A stretch of 64,000 bases of DNA from positions 1-64,000 of the forward strand of contig JAFAAV010000126.1 of NCBI GenBank assembly GCA_023426375.1. The letters are read 5' to 3'. This stretch comes from Actinomycetes bacterium. Its GTDB lineage: Bacteria > Actinomycetota > Actinomycetes > Actinomycetales > Micrococcaceae. How positions within the stretch are numbered: the stretch's first letter is position 1; every line of letters begins with the position of its first letter. Position numbers and translations under genes: made by a program. This document shows, piece after piece, positions 44,144-52,851 of this stretch. The notes under the pieces were generated by a model. It saw only the letters and a program-made list of their open reading frames with translations. It was not told the DNA's origin and ran no database searches.

Positions 44144-47100
44144 CGTTCGCTCACCTGTCGACCTTCTGCGCACAACGGACACACCCAGGGCAGGGTGCAT
44201 CGCAATCCAAAATTGGACCCGTGTTCCGAATCGTGCCGGGCTTCGAACCGTGCTCCCGAGACCAGGTCCGCGGCACGGGTAATGAGCTCCCTGGCCCACT
44301 GATGCTCCGGATCCAGGGGCTGTTGGTGTTGGGTTCCCACCTTCTTGGTGCTCGTCCCCAGTTGGACCAGTAGCGCCCCGCCGGGCTGAGCAATCACGGT
44401 CCCTTGGGGCAGCTCGATGGGTTCGGAACCGGCCTCTCGCACGGCGGCATCCGGGTCCTCGCCGGCGGCCACGGCCCGTTCCCTGACCTCGACTTCGCGC
44501 CGCATCTGCTCACCCGCCCCTGCCTGCAGGGCCACCTGGTAGGCGCCCAGTTGGGGGTGGTTCTCGATCTTCTTGCCCGCCGGTTGAGACTTGCCCGTCT
44601 TCAGGTCGACCACCACATGACGACCATCAGCATCGACCTCGAGCCGGTCTACACGGCCGCGAAGCAAAGCATCCCGGGCTTCACCTCGCACAAGCACATG
44701 GAAGCTCCCCTCGACCCCCACCAGCTCTCGTCCGTCATCCTTGCGCGCGTTGATCACGTACTCCGCGAACTTGCGCAGCATGGTCTCCGCGCGTTCCTGT
44801 TCGGTATCGGTGATCCAGCCCGGCGGCATACCCAGGCTGGGCCAACGACGCCGCAGCTCCGCGATCAGTTCGGTGCTCGGAGCGTCCGGCATGGTTTCGG
44901 CGATGTCGTGCACGAGAGTTCCCAGGCTGCGGCTGAAGTCGGTGACTTCCTCGGCCTTGGCCTCGCTCACGAACCAGTCCAACGGAGAGCGATGGATGGT
45001 TTCGATCTTCGACGGGGACACCGGAATGGGAGCTTCTGGGGCGAACAACGGCTCATCACTGCTCAGCGCCCCCCACCCCCACCATTCCTGCGGGTCAGCC
45101 CCTCGGACGGGTTCAGAGAGTGAGCTGAATTCGTGCAGCAGTCGCGCCGCGGCTTCCCCGAGCTCGGGGGCCTGCTCGGAATCGAACACGGCACGCCGAA
45201 GCGATCCCGTCAGCTGGCGCAGAGTCAGAGGCACGGGTGCATCCAGGTATTCCGGTTCGATACCCGAGTCCTCTCCACCCCAGCCGGAGGCGACCAGGTC
45301 CAAGAGTTCGGAGGGTTGTTCGTCCTGGTTGGAGACCGCAGAGACCACCAGTGATGAGCTCGCACGCGAAACCGCCGTGGCGAACTGGCGCAGTTCGTCG
45401 AACCGCACTTGTCGCAGCCGGTCCAATGGCCCGATGCGTGCAGCTTGCTCCACCCCGAAGTCCAAGGCATCGGTCAGCACATCGGTCCCGAGCAGCTGAC
45501 CGCGCAGGGTGGTGTTGGGCCACACGCCCTGCTGCACTCCGGCCACAACCACGTGGGCCCACTGGCGACCCGCGGATCCTGCCGGGGTCAGGATCGACAC
45601 GTTGTCTTCAGCCGGTGCGCGAGCGGCCAGAGTGTCCATGGGTAGTTCCTGGTGCTCCATGTAGTCCATGAAGGCCTGTGCCGTGGCTCCGGGAACCTGA
45701 TCCACGAAGCGTTCGGCGGACTCGAAGAGCCCGACCACAGCGTCCAGGTCACGATCGGCTCGTACCGATTCCGCGCCGCCTGAAATGGCACGACGCCGCC
45801 ACACTTCCGCGACGCCCGAGGCATCCCACAACGCCCACAACACGGATTCGGCAGTCGCGCCGGGTGTCGCCAAGGCCTCCTGCCCCGCTTGCAACATGTC
45901 CGCGATCCGATGAGCTGGTCCGGAACGGATTCCGGCTGCCTCCAGGAGAACGCCGTCAGTCAATGCCTCGACCAACAGAGTGTCACTCGTGCGCCCGCCG
46001 CCGGTGCTCAGTTCATAGACGCGCAGCCGCTGTCGGATACGTCGCACATCCATGGGTGACGCTCCTCCCATGCGGGAGGTCAGCAAAGCGACCGCGGCCT
46101 CTGCGGTCAGCAAGCGCGGCTGTTCGTCGTCGGTCGTAGCCTCGGCAGGTTGAGCCGTATCAGGGTCCGCAGGTTTTCCTTGTGAATCCAGCAACAGCCG
46201 CAACGCATTGAGCAACGGAATCACGGCGGGTTCCTCGCGCAAGGGAGTTTCCGCAGCCGATGACGTGGTGGGCACCCCGAGCGAGGACAACTGGCGGGTC
46301 AGCGACGACAACTGCGAACCGCTGCGCACGATCACCGCCATCTCCCGGTACGGCACGCCCTCCAGAACGTGGAGCCGCAGGAAGTGATCGGCGCACCAGC
46401 GTGCCTGTGCCGTGGGAGAGTCGAACACCACGGCCCGTACCGAACCGGCGTTCTCCGAAGACGATTCCGGGGCTCGGTTGCTCCGCGCCCCGGCCACCAC
46501 CGAAATCGCACGGGCAACGCGCTGCCATGCCTGATTGACGCTCTGTGGAAGGCGGTGAGTGTGGTCCAGGGACATCCGGCGCAGAGGGTTCCGCTCCGTA
46601 CCTACCCGGTCCTGCAGGGTGCGCAACAAATCGGGGCGGGCACCTCGAAATCCCTGCACCGTGGTGTCCGGGTTGGCCGTGTAGATCGCATCCGCGCCTC
46701 GCGTCAGCACGCTGACCAGCCGGTGGACGGACGGTGTGGCCTCTTGGAGATCGTCTACCAAAACCACCGCTAGGCGATCACGCTCTTCCTCGAGGAACCC
46801 GGGATTCTCCTCCAGCACCCGCGCCGCGCGGTCCACAAGTTCGGACGGATCGAAAGCATTGGGCATGCGCAGGGCACGTACCTGCTGGTACTCAGCGCGG
46901 AACGCCGCCGCCGTGCGCCATTCCGGGTGACCCAGTGGCTCTGCCCAACTGGCCAACCGTTCCGGTGGCATGCGGTACTCGTTCATGCGGTCGAAGAGTT
47001 CGCGCAATTGTCCTCTGAAACCACGGGTCTGCAACGCGCGGTCCAGGTCTGCAGGCCACACCATACCGGTGCCGTGCCCCGCGGTGTGCCCGCGCATCAT

Positions 47101-47535
47101 GTCCGCAATGAATGCGTCCTGCTCGGGTCCGGACAACAGCACCGGGGGCTCAGAAACCCCCGGGAGCAGACCTTGCGCGTGGGCTCGGCGCAGCAGGTCG
47201 AATGCGTAGGCCTGCCAGGCCCGCACGAGAGGTGTACTGATCGTGGCCGCCGCACGCTCACTGATGGCATCGCGCAGCTCGGCAGCCTGAGTTCGCGAAG
47301 GCGCGAGCACCAGCATGGACTGAGGATCCGCCCCTGCGGCCAAGCGACGCACCACGAACTCCACGACCGTGCTCGTTCGCCCCGTGCCCGGCGCTCCCAA
47401 CACCAGCACCGGACCGTGTCCCGGTTCCAGCTCGATCACGGCTCGCTGGTGGGCATCCGGCGTGAACGAACGGCCGCTCCCCGTGACGGTGCGCGGCGGA
47501 AGGATCCGCCAGGGGGTCTCATGCTGCGTCTGCAT
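44140..47535 (-). CDS. adnA: AdnA subunit of AdnAB, with atypical ATP site
   Basis: This 1131-residue partner of AdnB has the same helicase-nuclease layout. The nuclease region is complete (GRVDRLEVD, VVVDLKTG, GAYQVALQ). The helicase core is atypical: Walker A reads GAPGTGRTST (about 47-56) with Arg53 in place of the invariant Lys, and motif II reads VLVDDLQEATPS (about 265-276), not DExQD. The codon for Arg53 is CGA, at 47377-47379. Three Cys near the C-terminus (CTLPWVCPLC) are spaced C-x5-C-x2-C, unlike the usual C-x2-C-x5-C. The ATG at 47533-47535 is the family start. AdnA and AdnB are coupled through a 4-base overlap. Confidence 0.93.
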   Translation of the reverse strand: MQTQHETPWRILPPRTVTGSGRSFTPDAHQRAVIELEPGHGPVLVLGAPGTGRTSTVVEFVVRRLAAGADPQSMLVLAPSRTQAAELRDAISERAAATISTPLVRAWQAYAFDLLRRAHAQGLLPGVSEPPVLLSGPEQDAFIADMMRGHTAGHGTGMVWPADLDRALQTRGFRGQLRELFDRMNEYRMPPERLASWAEPLGHPEWRTAAAFRAEYQQVRALRMPNAFDPSELVDRAARVLEENPGFLEEERDRLAVVLVDDLQEATPSVHRLVSVLTRGADAIYTANPDTTVQGFRGARPDLLRTLQDRVGTERNPLRRMSLDHTHRLPQSVNQAWQRVARAISVVAGARSNRAPESSSENAGSVRAVVFDSPTAQARWCADHFLRLHVLEGVPYREMAVIVRSGSQLSSLTRQLSSLGVPTTSSAAETPLREEPAVIPLLNALRLLLDSQGKPADPDTAQPAEATTDDEQPRLLTAEAAVALLTSRMGGASPMDVRRIRQRLRVYELSTGGGRTSDTLLVEALTDGVLLEAAGIRSGPAHRIADMLQAGQEALATPGATAESVLWALWDASGVAEVWRRRAISGGAESVRADRDLDAVVGLFESAERFVDQVPGATAQAFMDYMEHQELPMDTLAARAPAEDNVSILTPAGSAGRQWAHVVVAGVQQGVWPNTTLRGQLLGTDVLTDALDFGVEQAARIGPLDRLRQVRFDELRQFATAVSRASSSLVVSAVSNQDEQPSELLDLVASGWGGEDSGIEPEYLDAPVPLTLRQLTGSLRRAVFDSEQAPELGEAAARLLHEFSSLSEPVRGADPQEWWGWGALSSDEPLFAPEAPIPVSPSKIETIHRSPLDWFVSEAKAEEVTDFSRSLGTLVHDIAETMPDAPSTELIAELRRRWPSLGMPPGWITDTEQERAETMLRKFAEYVINARKDDGRELVGVEGSFHVLVRGEARDALLRGRVDRLEVDADGRHVVVDLKTGKSQPAGKKIENHPQLGAYQVALQAGAGEQMRREVEVRERAVAAGEDPDAAVREAGSEPIELPQGTVIAQPGGALLVQLGTSTKKVGTQHQQPLDPEHQWARELITRAADLVSGARFEARHDSEHGSNFGLRCTLPWVCPLCAEGRQVSER

Positions 47536-47605
47536 GCTCCCATCACATCACGCCCGGCGGACACGCATAACGACACTGTCGGACACAGCCGGTAGCGTGA
47601 ACACC

Positions 47606-48469
47606 ATGCCTTCCCCGCAGCAGTACTCACCGCAAGATCAGCCGGCCCTCTTCGACGTTCCCGAGCCCGCACAGCCCACTGATTCACTGAGAACCACGGA
47701 AGATCCCGCCCAAGACGCACTCTTCGACGTCGAACCCGGGCCCGATACCGGAACACCCACCCCGCCCGTGGAACCTGCCGCTGCGCCCTGGACCGCGCTC
47801 CCCCGCGCGTGCTTCGATCTGGAGACCACCGGGCGCGATCCCCAGACCGCCCGCATCGTCACTGCGTCGGTCGTGCTGGTCGCCCCCGACGGCACCGTCA
47901 TCCGCGAATGGGAATGGCTCGCCGATCCCGGGGTGGAAATACCGGAAGCCGCCGCTGCTGTGCATGGCATCAGCACCGAAAAGGCGCGGGCGGAAGGGCA
48001 GGCCGCGAGCGACGTCGTCACCGAACTGGCCGCCGTGCTGACTGAACTGTGGGCGCAGAACACTCCGGTACTCGCGTTCAATGCCGCGTACGACCTGACC
48101 GTGCTCGCGCGGGAATGTGAGCGTCACGAACTCCCCGGGGCGCAGCCGTTCCCCGTGCTCGATCCGTTCATCCTGAACAAGCAGGTGCACCGGTTCCGCA
48201 AGGGCAAGCGCACGCTGGGGGCGCTGTGCGAGGAGTACGGCGTGGTTCTGGATGCCGCGCACACCTCGGCAGCAGATGCCCTCGCGACCGAACGTCTGGC
48301 CGCGGCAATGGCGGAGAAATTCCCCGAGCTACAGGCCACGGCGAGCGAACTGCACCACGCGCAGATCGGCTGGGCCGCTGAACAGGCGGCGTCGTTGCAG
48401 GAATACTTCCGACGCCGCGACCCGGACGCCGTGGTGGACGGCACCTGGCCGGTCCACCCGCGCGGCTGA
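47606..48469 (+). CDS. DnaQ-like 3'-5' exonuclease
   Basis: This 287-residue exonuclease has the DEDDh motifs: FDLETTG (Exo I, about 71-77), VLAFNAAYDLTVL (Exo II, about 155-167) and HTSAADALAT (Exo III, about 222-231). The N-terminal 65 residues are Pro/Gln-rich and disordered, which could tether it to a partner. Similar stand-alone proteins in actinobacteria are annotated as DNA polymerase III epsilon-like. No GIY-YIG or UvrC-like domain is visible. The ATG at 47606 is preferred; a GTG three codons earlier is possible. It is divergent from adnA with 70 bases between. Confidence 0.88.
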   Translation: MPSPQQYSPQDQPALFDVPEPAQPTDSLRTTEDPAQDALFDVEPGPDTGTPTPPVEPAAAPWTALPRACFDLETTGRDPQTARIVTASVVLVAPDGTVIREWEWLADPGVEIPEAAAAVHGISTEKARAEGQAASDVVTELAAVLTELWAQNTPVLAFNAAYDLTVLARECERHELPGAQPFPVLDPFILNKQVHRFRKGKRTLGALCEEYGVVLDAAHTSAADALATERLAAAMAEKFPELQATASELHHAQIGWAAEQAASLQEYFRRRDPDAVVDGTWPVHPRG

Positions 48470-48493
48470 CCGACCGCACGCACAGACAAAGAA

Positions 48494-48533
48494 CGACGGC
48501 GCCGCACCCCAGCAATGGGACGCGGCGCCGTCG
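48494..48533. terminator. Terminator hairpin after the DnaQ-like gene
   Basis: A 12-bp perfect GC-rich stem (48494-48505 with 48522-48533) has a 16-base loop. It is 25 bases past the plus-strand exonuclease stop and faces the convergent hemL. It could act on both, though hemL has another inverted repeat closer. Confidence 0.65.
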
Positions 48534-48566
48534 GCGTGGGTGCGCGAGCAACTCACCACCTGATGA

Positions 48567-48608
48567 CGGTTTACTGCGAGGTAAACCCGCCTACCGTGCA
48601 GTAAACCG
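48567..48608. repeat. 11-bp inverted repeat with internal GTAAACC copy
   Basis: CGGTTTACTGC (48567-48577) and GCAGTAAACCG (48598-48608) are perfect inverted copies, 20 bases apart. The spacer contains GGTAAACC, so GTAAACC/GGTTTAC appears three times in 42 bases. It lies 34 bases beyond the hemL stop, in the convergent gap. It could be a transcription terminator or a protein-binding palindrome; the lack of a T tract leaves this open. Confidence 0.5.
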
Positions 48609-48641
48609 GCACCGAATGGCTCGCACCCGGTAGGGAGCGAA

Positions 48642-49961
48642 TCAGCCCTGCTCGGGCAGCGCCTCCGCCGCGGCCTGAGCGGCTGCGGGCAGCGCGGAGA
48701 TGATCCGGTCCATGGCGGAATCGTCGTGGGCTGCGGACAGGAACCATGCCTCGAAGACCGAGGGCGGCAGGTACACGCCCGCGTCCAGCATCGCGTGGAA
48801 GAACGGGGTGTAGCGGAAGCTCTCCTGTGCCTTGGCGTCCGCGTAGTTGTGCACGCCGGTGTCCCGGGTGCCGAACGCGATCGAGAAGAGGTTGCCCGCT
48901 TCCTGGATCGAGTAGTTCACGCCAGCGGTGTCCAGTGCCGAGCGCACGGCGTCACGCAGCTGCTCGGAGCGGCGATCAATTGTCTGGTAGGCGATGCGGT
49001 CGGCGCACTTGAGCGTGGCCAGGCCTGCCGCCATGGCAATCGGGTTACCGGACAGCGTGCCCGCCTGATAGACGGGCCCGGTCGGCGCCAGGTAATTCAT
49101 GACGTCCGCGCGGCCACCGAGAGCCGCGGTGGGCAGACCGCCGCCGATCACCTTGCCGAACGTGAACAGGTCGGGGGCCCAGCCACCCTCGGCCTCGTTG
49201 CTGAGGCCCCAGTAACCGGCCTCGTGCACGCGGAATCCGGTGAGCACCTCGTCCAGGATCATGAGCGCACCCTGCTCCTGGGTCACGCGGCGGATCTCTG
49301 CGTTGAAGTTGTTCTCCGGGGTCACCACGCCCATGTTGCAGGGCGCCGCCTCCGTGATCACAGCGGCGATCTCGCCCGGGTGATCCGCGAAGGCCTGTTC
49401 CAGTGCGGCCACGTCGTTGTACGGCAGCACCAGCGTCTGGGACGACGTCGCTTCGGTGACGCCCGCCGAGCCCGGCAGGGCCAGGGTGGCCACGCCGGAA
49501 CCGGCCTCGGCCAGCAGCGAGTCCACGTGGCCGTGGTAGCAGCCGGCGAACTTGATGACCAGATCACGGCCGGTGAAACCGCGGGCCAGGCGCAGTGCCG
49601 TCATGGTGGCCTCGGTGCCGGTGGAGACCATACGGATCTCCTCCACCGGGCCCACACGGTCGACCAGCAGCTCGGCCAGTTCGGTTTCACCGCGGGTCGT
49701 AGCGCCGAAGGACAGACCGCGCTCCACAGCCTCGTGCACGGACTCCAAGACCACGGGGTGGGCGTGGCCCAGCAGCGCCGGACCCCACGAGCCGACAAGG
49801 TCCACGTATTCACGGCCGTCCACGTCGGTCAGGTACGGACCCTTGGCCGCGGAGATGAACGGCGGGGTTCCGCCCACGGAGTTGAAGGCGCGCACCGGGG
49901 AGTTCACGCCACCGGGCATCACGCGTTGAGCACGATCGAACAATTCTTGGGAGACACTCAT
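48642..49961 (-). CDS. hemL: Glutamate-1-semialdehyde 2,1-aminomutase HemL
   Basis: The 439-residue PLP enzyme of aminotransferase class III converts glutamate-1-semialdehyde to 5-aminolevulinate. The PLP Lys lies in FTFGKVIGGGLPTAALGG; other marks are NSPVRAFNSVGGTP near the start, GTEATMTALRLARG and ILDEVLTGFRVHEAGYWG. The ATG at 49959-49961 gives the family N-terminus SVSQELFDRAQRVMPGGVNS; an upstream frame to 50027 is not conserved. It is last in the minus-strand haem run, 84 bases after hemB, so it may be the terminal gene of the operon. Confidence 0.96.
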   Translation of the reverse strand: MSVSQELFDRAQRVMPGGVNSPVRAFNSVGGTPPFISAAKGPYLTDVDGREYVDLVGSWGPALLGHAHPVVLESVHEAVERGLSFGATTRGETELAELLVDRVGPVEEIRMVSTGTEATMTALRLARGFTGRDLVIKFAGCYHGHVDSLLAEAGSGVATLALPGSAGVTEATSSQTLVLPYNDVAALEQAFADHPGEIAAVITEAAPCNMGVVTPENNFNAEIRRVTQEQGALMILDEVLTGFRVHEAGYWGLSNEAEGGWAPDLFTFGKVIGGGLPTAALGGRADVMNYLAPTGPVYQAGTLSGNPIAMAAGLATLKCADRIAYQTIDRRSEQLRDAVRSALDTAGVNYSIQEAGNLFSIAFGTRDTGVHNYADAKAQESFRYTPFFHAMLDAGVYLPPSVFEAWFLSAAHDDSAMDRIISALPAAAQAAAEALPEQG

Positions 49962-50045
49962 GAGATCACTTGGTTCCTTCCACCGGGGATCTCCCCGGTC
50001 GTGTGTGCCGCGGCCGGTTGGGGGCACGCGCGGCGGCAGTCTGAT

Positions 50046-51053
50046 TTAGTTCCCGTTGTCCTGGCGGTACCAGCGCGCCAGTTCGGCGGCGTAGTACGTC
50101 AAAATTGAATTGGCTCCCGCACGTTTGATGGACAGCACTGACTCCTTGACCGCGGCATCGCGGTCGATCCAGCCGTTACCCGCGGCGGCCTCAACCATCG
50201 CGTACTCACCGGAGATCTGGTACGCGGACACGGGCACCGGGGACACCTCGGCCACATCCCGCAGGATGTCCAGGTAGCTCATGGCCGGCTTGACCATGAC
50301 CATGTCCGCGCCCTCGTCCAGGTCCAGCTGCAGCTCGTGCAGGGCCTCGCGACGGTTGGACGGGTCCATCTGGTAGGTCTTCCGGTCGCCGGTGAGCGCT
50401 GAATCCACGGCCTCACGGAACGGTCCGTAGAACGCCGAGTTGTACTTGGCGGAGTAGGCCAACACCGAGACGTCCTGGTAACCGGCGGAATCCAACGCGG
50501 CGCGAATCACACCCACTTGGCCGTCCATCATCCCGGACGGGCCCACCATGTGAGCACCGGCCTGCGCCTGAGCCACACCCATTTCGGCGTAGATGCGCAG
50601 GGTCTCGTCATTGTCGACCACGCCGTCATCGTCCAGCACACCGCAGTGACCGTGGTCGGTGAATTCATCCAGGCACAGGTCGGACATGACCACGATGTCG
50701 TCACCCACCTCCGCTCGAACCTGGGCGATGGCGTGATTCAGAATCCCGTCTTCCTCGAGCGAGGCGGACCCCACGGCGTCGCGGGTCTCGGGAATGCCGA
50801 ACAGCATGATGCCGCCCAGTCCCAACTCCACGGCCTCGGCAGCTGCCTGCTTGAGCGAGTCCACGGTGTGCTGAACCACGCCGGGCATGGACTGGATCTC
50901 CACGGGCTTGGAGATGCCTTCCTTCACGAACGCCGGCAGGATCAGTTCGGCCGGGTGCACACGGTTCTCCGCGGCAAAGCGGCGCATTGCCGGGTTGGTG
51001 CGGAGCCTGCGCGGGCGTGACACCAAGTCGTACAGCGGTGCGTGTGAGCTCAC
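50046..51053 (-). CDS. hemB: Delta-aminolevulinic acid dehydratase (porphobilinogen synthase) HemB
   Basis: This 335-residue TIM-barrel enzyme condenses two ALA into porphobilinogen. Active-site lysines are in YSAKYNSAFYGPFR and VMVKPAMSYLDIL. The metal region reads LCLDEFTDHGHCG: two Cys are kept and the middle zinc Cys of the E. coli type is Asp, a hybrid form that I recall from other actinobacteria. The GTG at 51051-51053 has GAGGAG at the right distance. It overlaps hemD by 4 bases. The frame runs much further upstream (to 51743), but that part is the antisense of hemD and is not coding. Confidence 0.96.
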   Translation of the reverse strand: MSSHAPLYDLVSRPRRLRTNPAMRRFAAENRVHPAELILPAFVKEGISKPVEIQSMPGVVQHTVDSLKQAAAEAVELGLGGIMLFGIPETRDAVGSASLEEDGILNHAIAQVRAEVGDDIVVMSDLCLDEFTDHGHCGVLDDDGVVDNDETLRIYAEMGVAQAQAGAHMVGPSGMMDGQVGVIRAALDSAGYQDVSVLAYSAKYNSAFYGPFREAVDSALTGDRKTYQMDPSNRREALHELQLDLDEGADMVMVKPAMSYLDILRDVAEVSPVPVSAYQISGEYAMVEAAAGNGWIDRDAAVKESVLSIKRAGANSILTYYAAELARWYRQDNGN

Positions 51054-51919
51054 GATGTTTTCTCCTCGGTTGAACGTGTGGTCTTGAGCAAATCTTTCAG
51101 GGCGCGGTCCACGGCGGCCGCCAGAGCCACCGGACTCGGATCGTCGGCCACCGTGGGAGCGAGGCCGCGGTGCCGCAACGCTGCGGCGGTGGGTTCTCCG
51201 ATGGCCACCCATTTCGTGTCGTCGGGCGGTCGCGGTTGGCCGTCCAACAGCGCAGCCACGCGCGACGGCGCCGTGGCCACGACCGCTCGGAACTCGCCGC
51301 GCGCGCACTGGTCGCGAGCGGCGTCGGCGGCCATCACTGGCGGATCGTCCGCTAACGGGATGTCCGCGCTCAAAGGCGATGCGGCCGGTGCGGGAACCAT
51401 GCGATAAGCCACCGCGGTCGAGACCTCGTAACCGCGCTCCGCTAGTCCGTCGGCAAGGGTCGGTGATGCCAGTTCGGAAGCGGGCACCAACGCGCGCTCC
51501 CCCGCCGCAGCAGACGATACGGGCCATTCGGCCAGCATCCCTGCCGCGCTCTGTTCCTGAGCGGGTGTGAAGTCCACCCCGACCCCGGCCTCGTGCAAGG
51601 CCGACGCCGTGGCACGGCCCACCGCCGCGACGGACAGCTTGGGTGTGCTCTCGCGCGCTCGCTCCAGGGCCGCACCCCAGTTTGTCTGTGCCGCCACCCC
51701 GGCCAATGCCAACACAGTATTGGCGGACGTGACGGTCAGCCACGTGGGAGCAAGCGGGTGCGTGGCCGCGTCCAGGATGGACCGCAACGGGGCGGTGTCC
51801 TCGGGAAGTTGCGCTTCGAGCATCGGTGACAAGCGCACGTCGTACCCGCGGTTCCGCAACAACCCCGTGAGTTCACGGGACACGGCGGGACCGCGGGTGA
51901 CCAACACGCGGGATATCAC
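51050..51919 (-). CDS. hemD: Uroporphyrinogen-III synthase HemD
   Basis: The 289-residue protein closes and inverts ring D of hydroxymethylbilane. HemD proteins are poorly conserved in sequence; support comes from VLVTRGPAVSRELTGLL at the start, VTSANTVLALAG, VAAVGRATASALHEAGV and VALVP-type strands (ALVPASELASPTLADGLAERG), plus position directly between hemC and hemB. It starts with GTG at 51917-51919 within the end of hemC (4-base overlap) and its own stop overlaps the hemB start by 4 bases. Confidence 0.9.
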   Translation of the reverse strand: MISRVLVTRGPAVSRELTGLLRNRGYDVRLSPMLEAQLPEDTAPLRSILDAATHPLAPTWLTVTSANTVLALAGVAAQTNWGAALERARESTPKLSVAAVGRATASALHEAGVGVDFTPAQEQSAAGMLAEWPVSSAAAGERALVPASELASPTLADGLAERGYEVSTAVAYRMVPAPAASPLSADIPLADDPPVMAADAARDQCARGEFRAVVATAPSRVAALLDGQPRPPDDTKWVAIGEPTAAALRHRGLAPTVADDPSPVALAAAVDRALKDLLKTTRSTEEKTS

Positions 51920-52851
51920 AGGGTCAACCGCGCCAATCGATCGGCGCCGTCGGCCAGTAGTTCATCCGCGATGCGCACGCCCAGAGCCTCGGCGGCCTCC
52001 ACGGAGAGTTCGTCGGTGGCTTCGGAACGGCGCATGACCTCGGTGCCATCCGGGTTGGCGACCACCACGTCCAGGTGGAGATCACCGTCCACCATGCGAC
52101 CGTAGGTTCCCACGGGCGCGGCGCAACCGGCCTCGAGCCGGGCCAGCACGGAGCGTTCGGCAGTGACGGCCAAGCGCGTGGGCAGGTCGTCGACGGCGGC
52201 CAGGCCGCGGGCGAGCGGAGAGTCCTCGGCAAGGTCGCTCGAGACCTCGAGGGCCAAGGCTCCCTGTCCCGGCGCCGGCAGCATTCGCTCGGGGTCCAAA
52301 TATTCGGTGATCCGACCTTCCAGACCCAATCGCTTCAGGCCCGACGCCGCCAACACCACCGCATCCAGGTCACCCGGGGCCACCCGGTTGAGACGGGTTC
52401 CCACGTTGCCGCGAATGTCCACGATCTTCAGATCGGGGCGCAGCGCACGCAATTGCGCCACGCGACGCGGAGACCCCGTCCCCACGGCCGCACCCTGCGG
52501 AAGTTCGTCCAGGGTGAGACCGTCACGAGCGCATAAAGCATCGCGGGGGTCCTCACGTTCGGGCAGGGCCGCAATGACCAGGCCCTGAACCGGTGCGGTC
52601 GGTAGGTCCTTGAGCGAGTGCACCGCCAGGTCCACATCGCGGTCGAGCAGTCGAGCACGCAGGGCGGTCGCGAAGACCCCGGTGCCGCCCATCTGGGACA
52701 GCGGTCCGGTGAGCACATCACCCTCGGTGCGCACAGTGATCAGCTCAGGTGTCATGCCGGCTGCCGCGCCCACCGCGTCTGCGGCGTACCCGGTTTGTGT
52801 CATGGCCAGCTGGGAACCACGCGTGCCGACCTTGAAGGTTCCTACGGTCAC
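51916..52851 (-). CDS. hemC: Porphobilinogen deaminase (hydroxymethylbilane synthase) HemC
   Basis: The 311-residue enzyme links four porphobilinogen units. The dipyrromethane-cofactor Cys is in EAGCAAPVGTYG; the start KVGTRGSQLAMTQT, VHSLKDLPT, and GSPRRVAQL are family marks. GTG start at 52849-52851 overlaps the cpfC stop. It is part of the tightly packed cpfC-hemC-hemD-hemB block in which each stop overlaps the next start by 4 bases, implying coupled translation. Confidence 0.96.
   Translation of the reverse strand: MTVGTFKVGTRGSQLAMTQTGYAADAVGAAAGMTPELITVRTEGDVLTGPLSQMGGTGVFATALRARLLDRDVDLAVHSLKDLPTAPVQGLVIAALPEREDPRDALCARDGLTLDELPQGAAVGTGSPRRVAQLRALRPDLKIVDIRGNVGTRLNRVAPGDLDAVVLAASGLKRLGLEGRITEYLDPERMLPAPGQGALALEVSSDLAEDSPLARGLAAVDDLPTRLAVTAERSVLARLEAGCAAPVGTYGRMVDGDLHLDVVVANPDGTEVMRRSEATDELSVEAAEALGVRIADELLADGADRLARLTL

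Noticed and set aside
48726..50108. 460-codon plus-strand open frame opposite hemL
   Set aside because: Antisense shadow crossing the hemL-hemB junction.
51054..51743. Upstream extension of the hemB frame
   Set aside because: The extension lies within hemD in another frame, has Arg/Gly-rich composition, and the GTG at 51053 has an ideal ribosome site.
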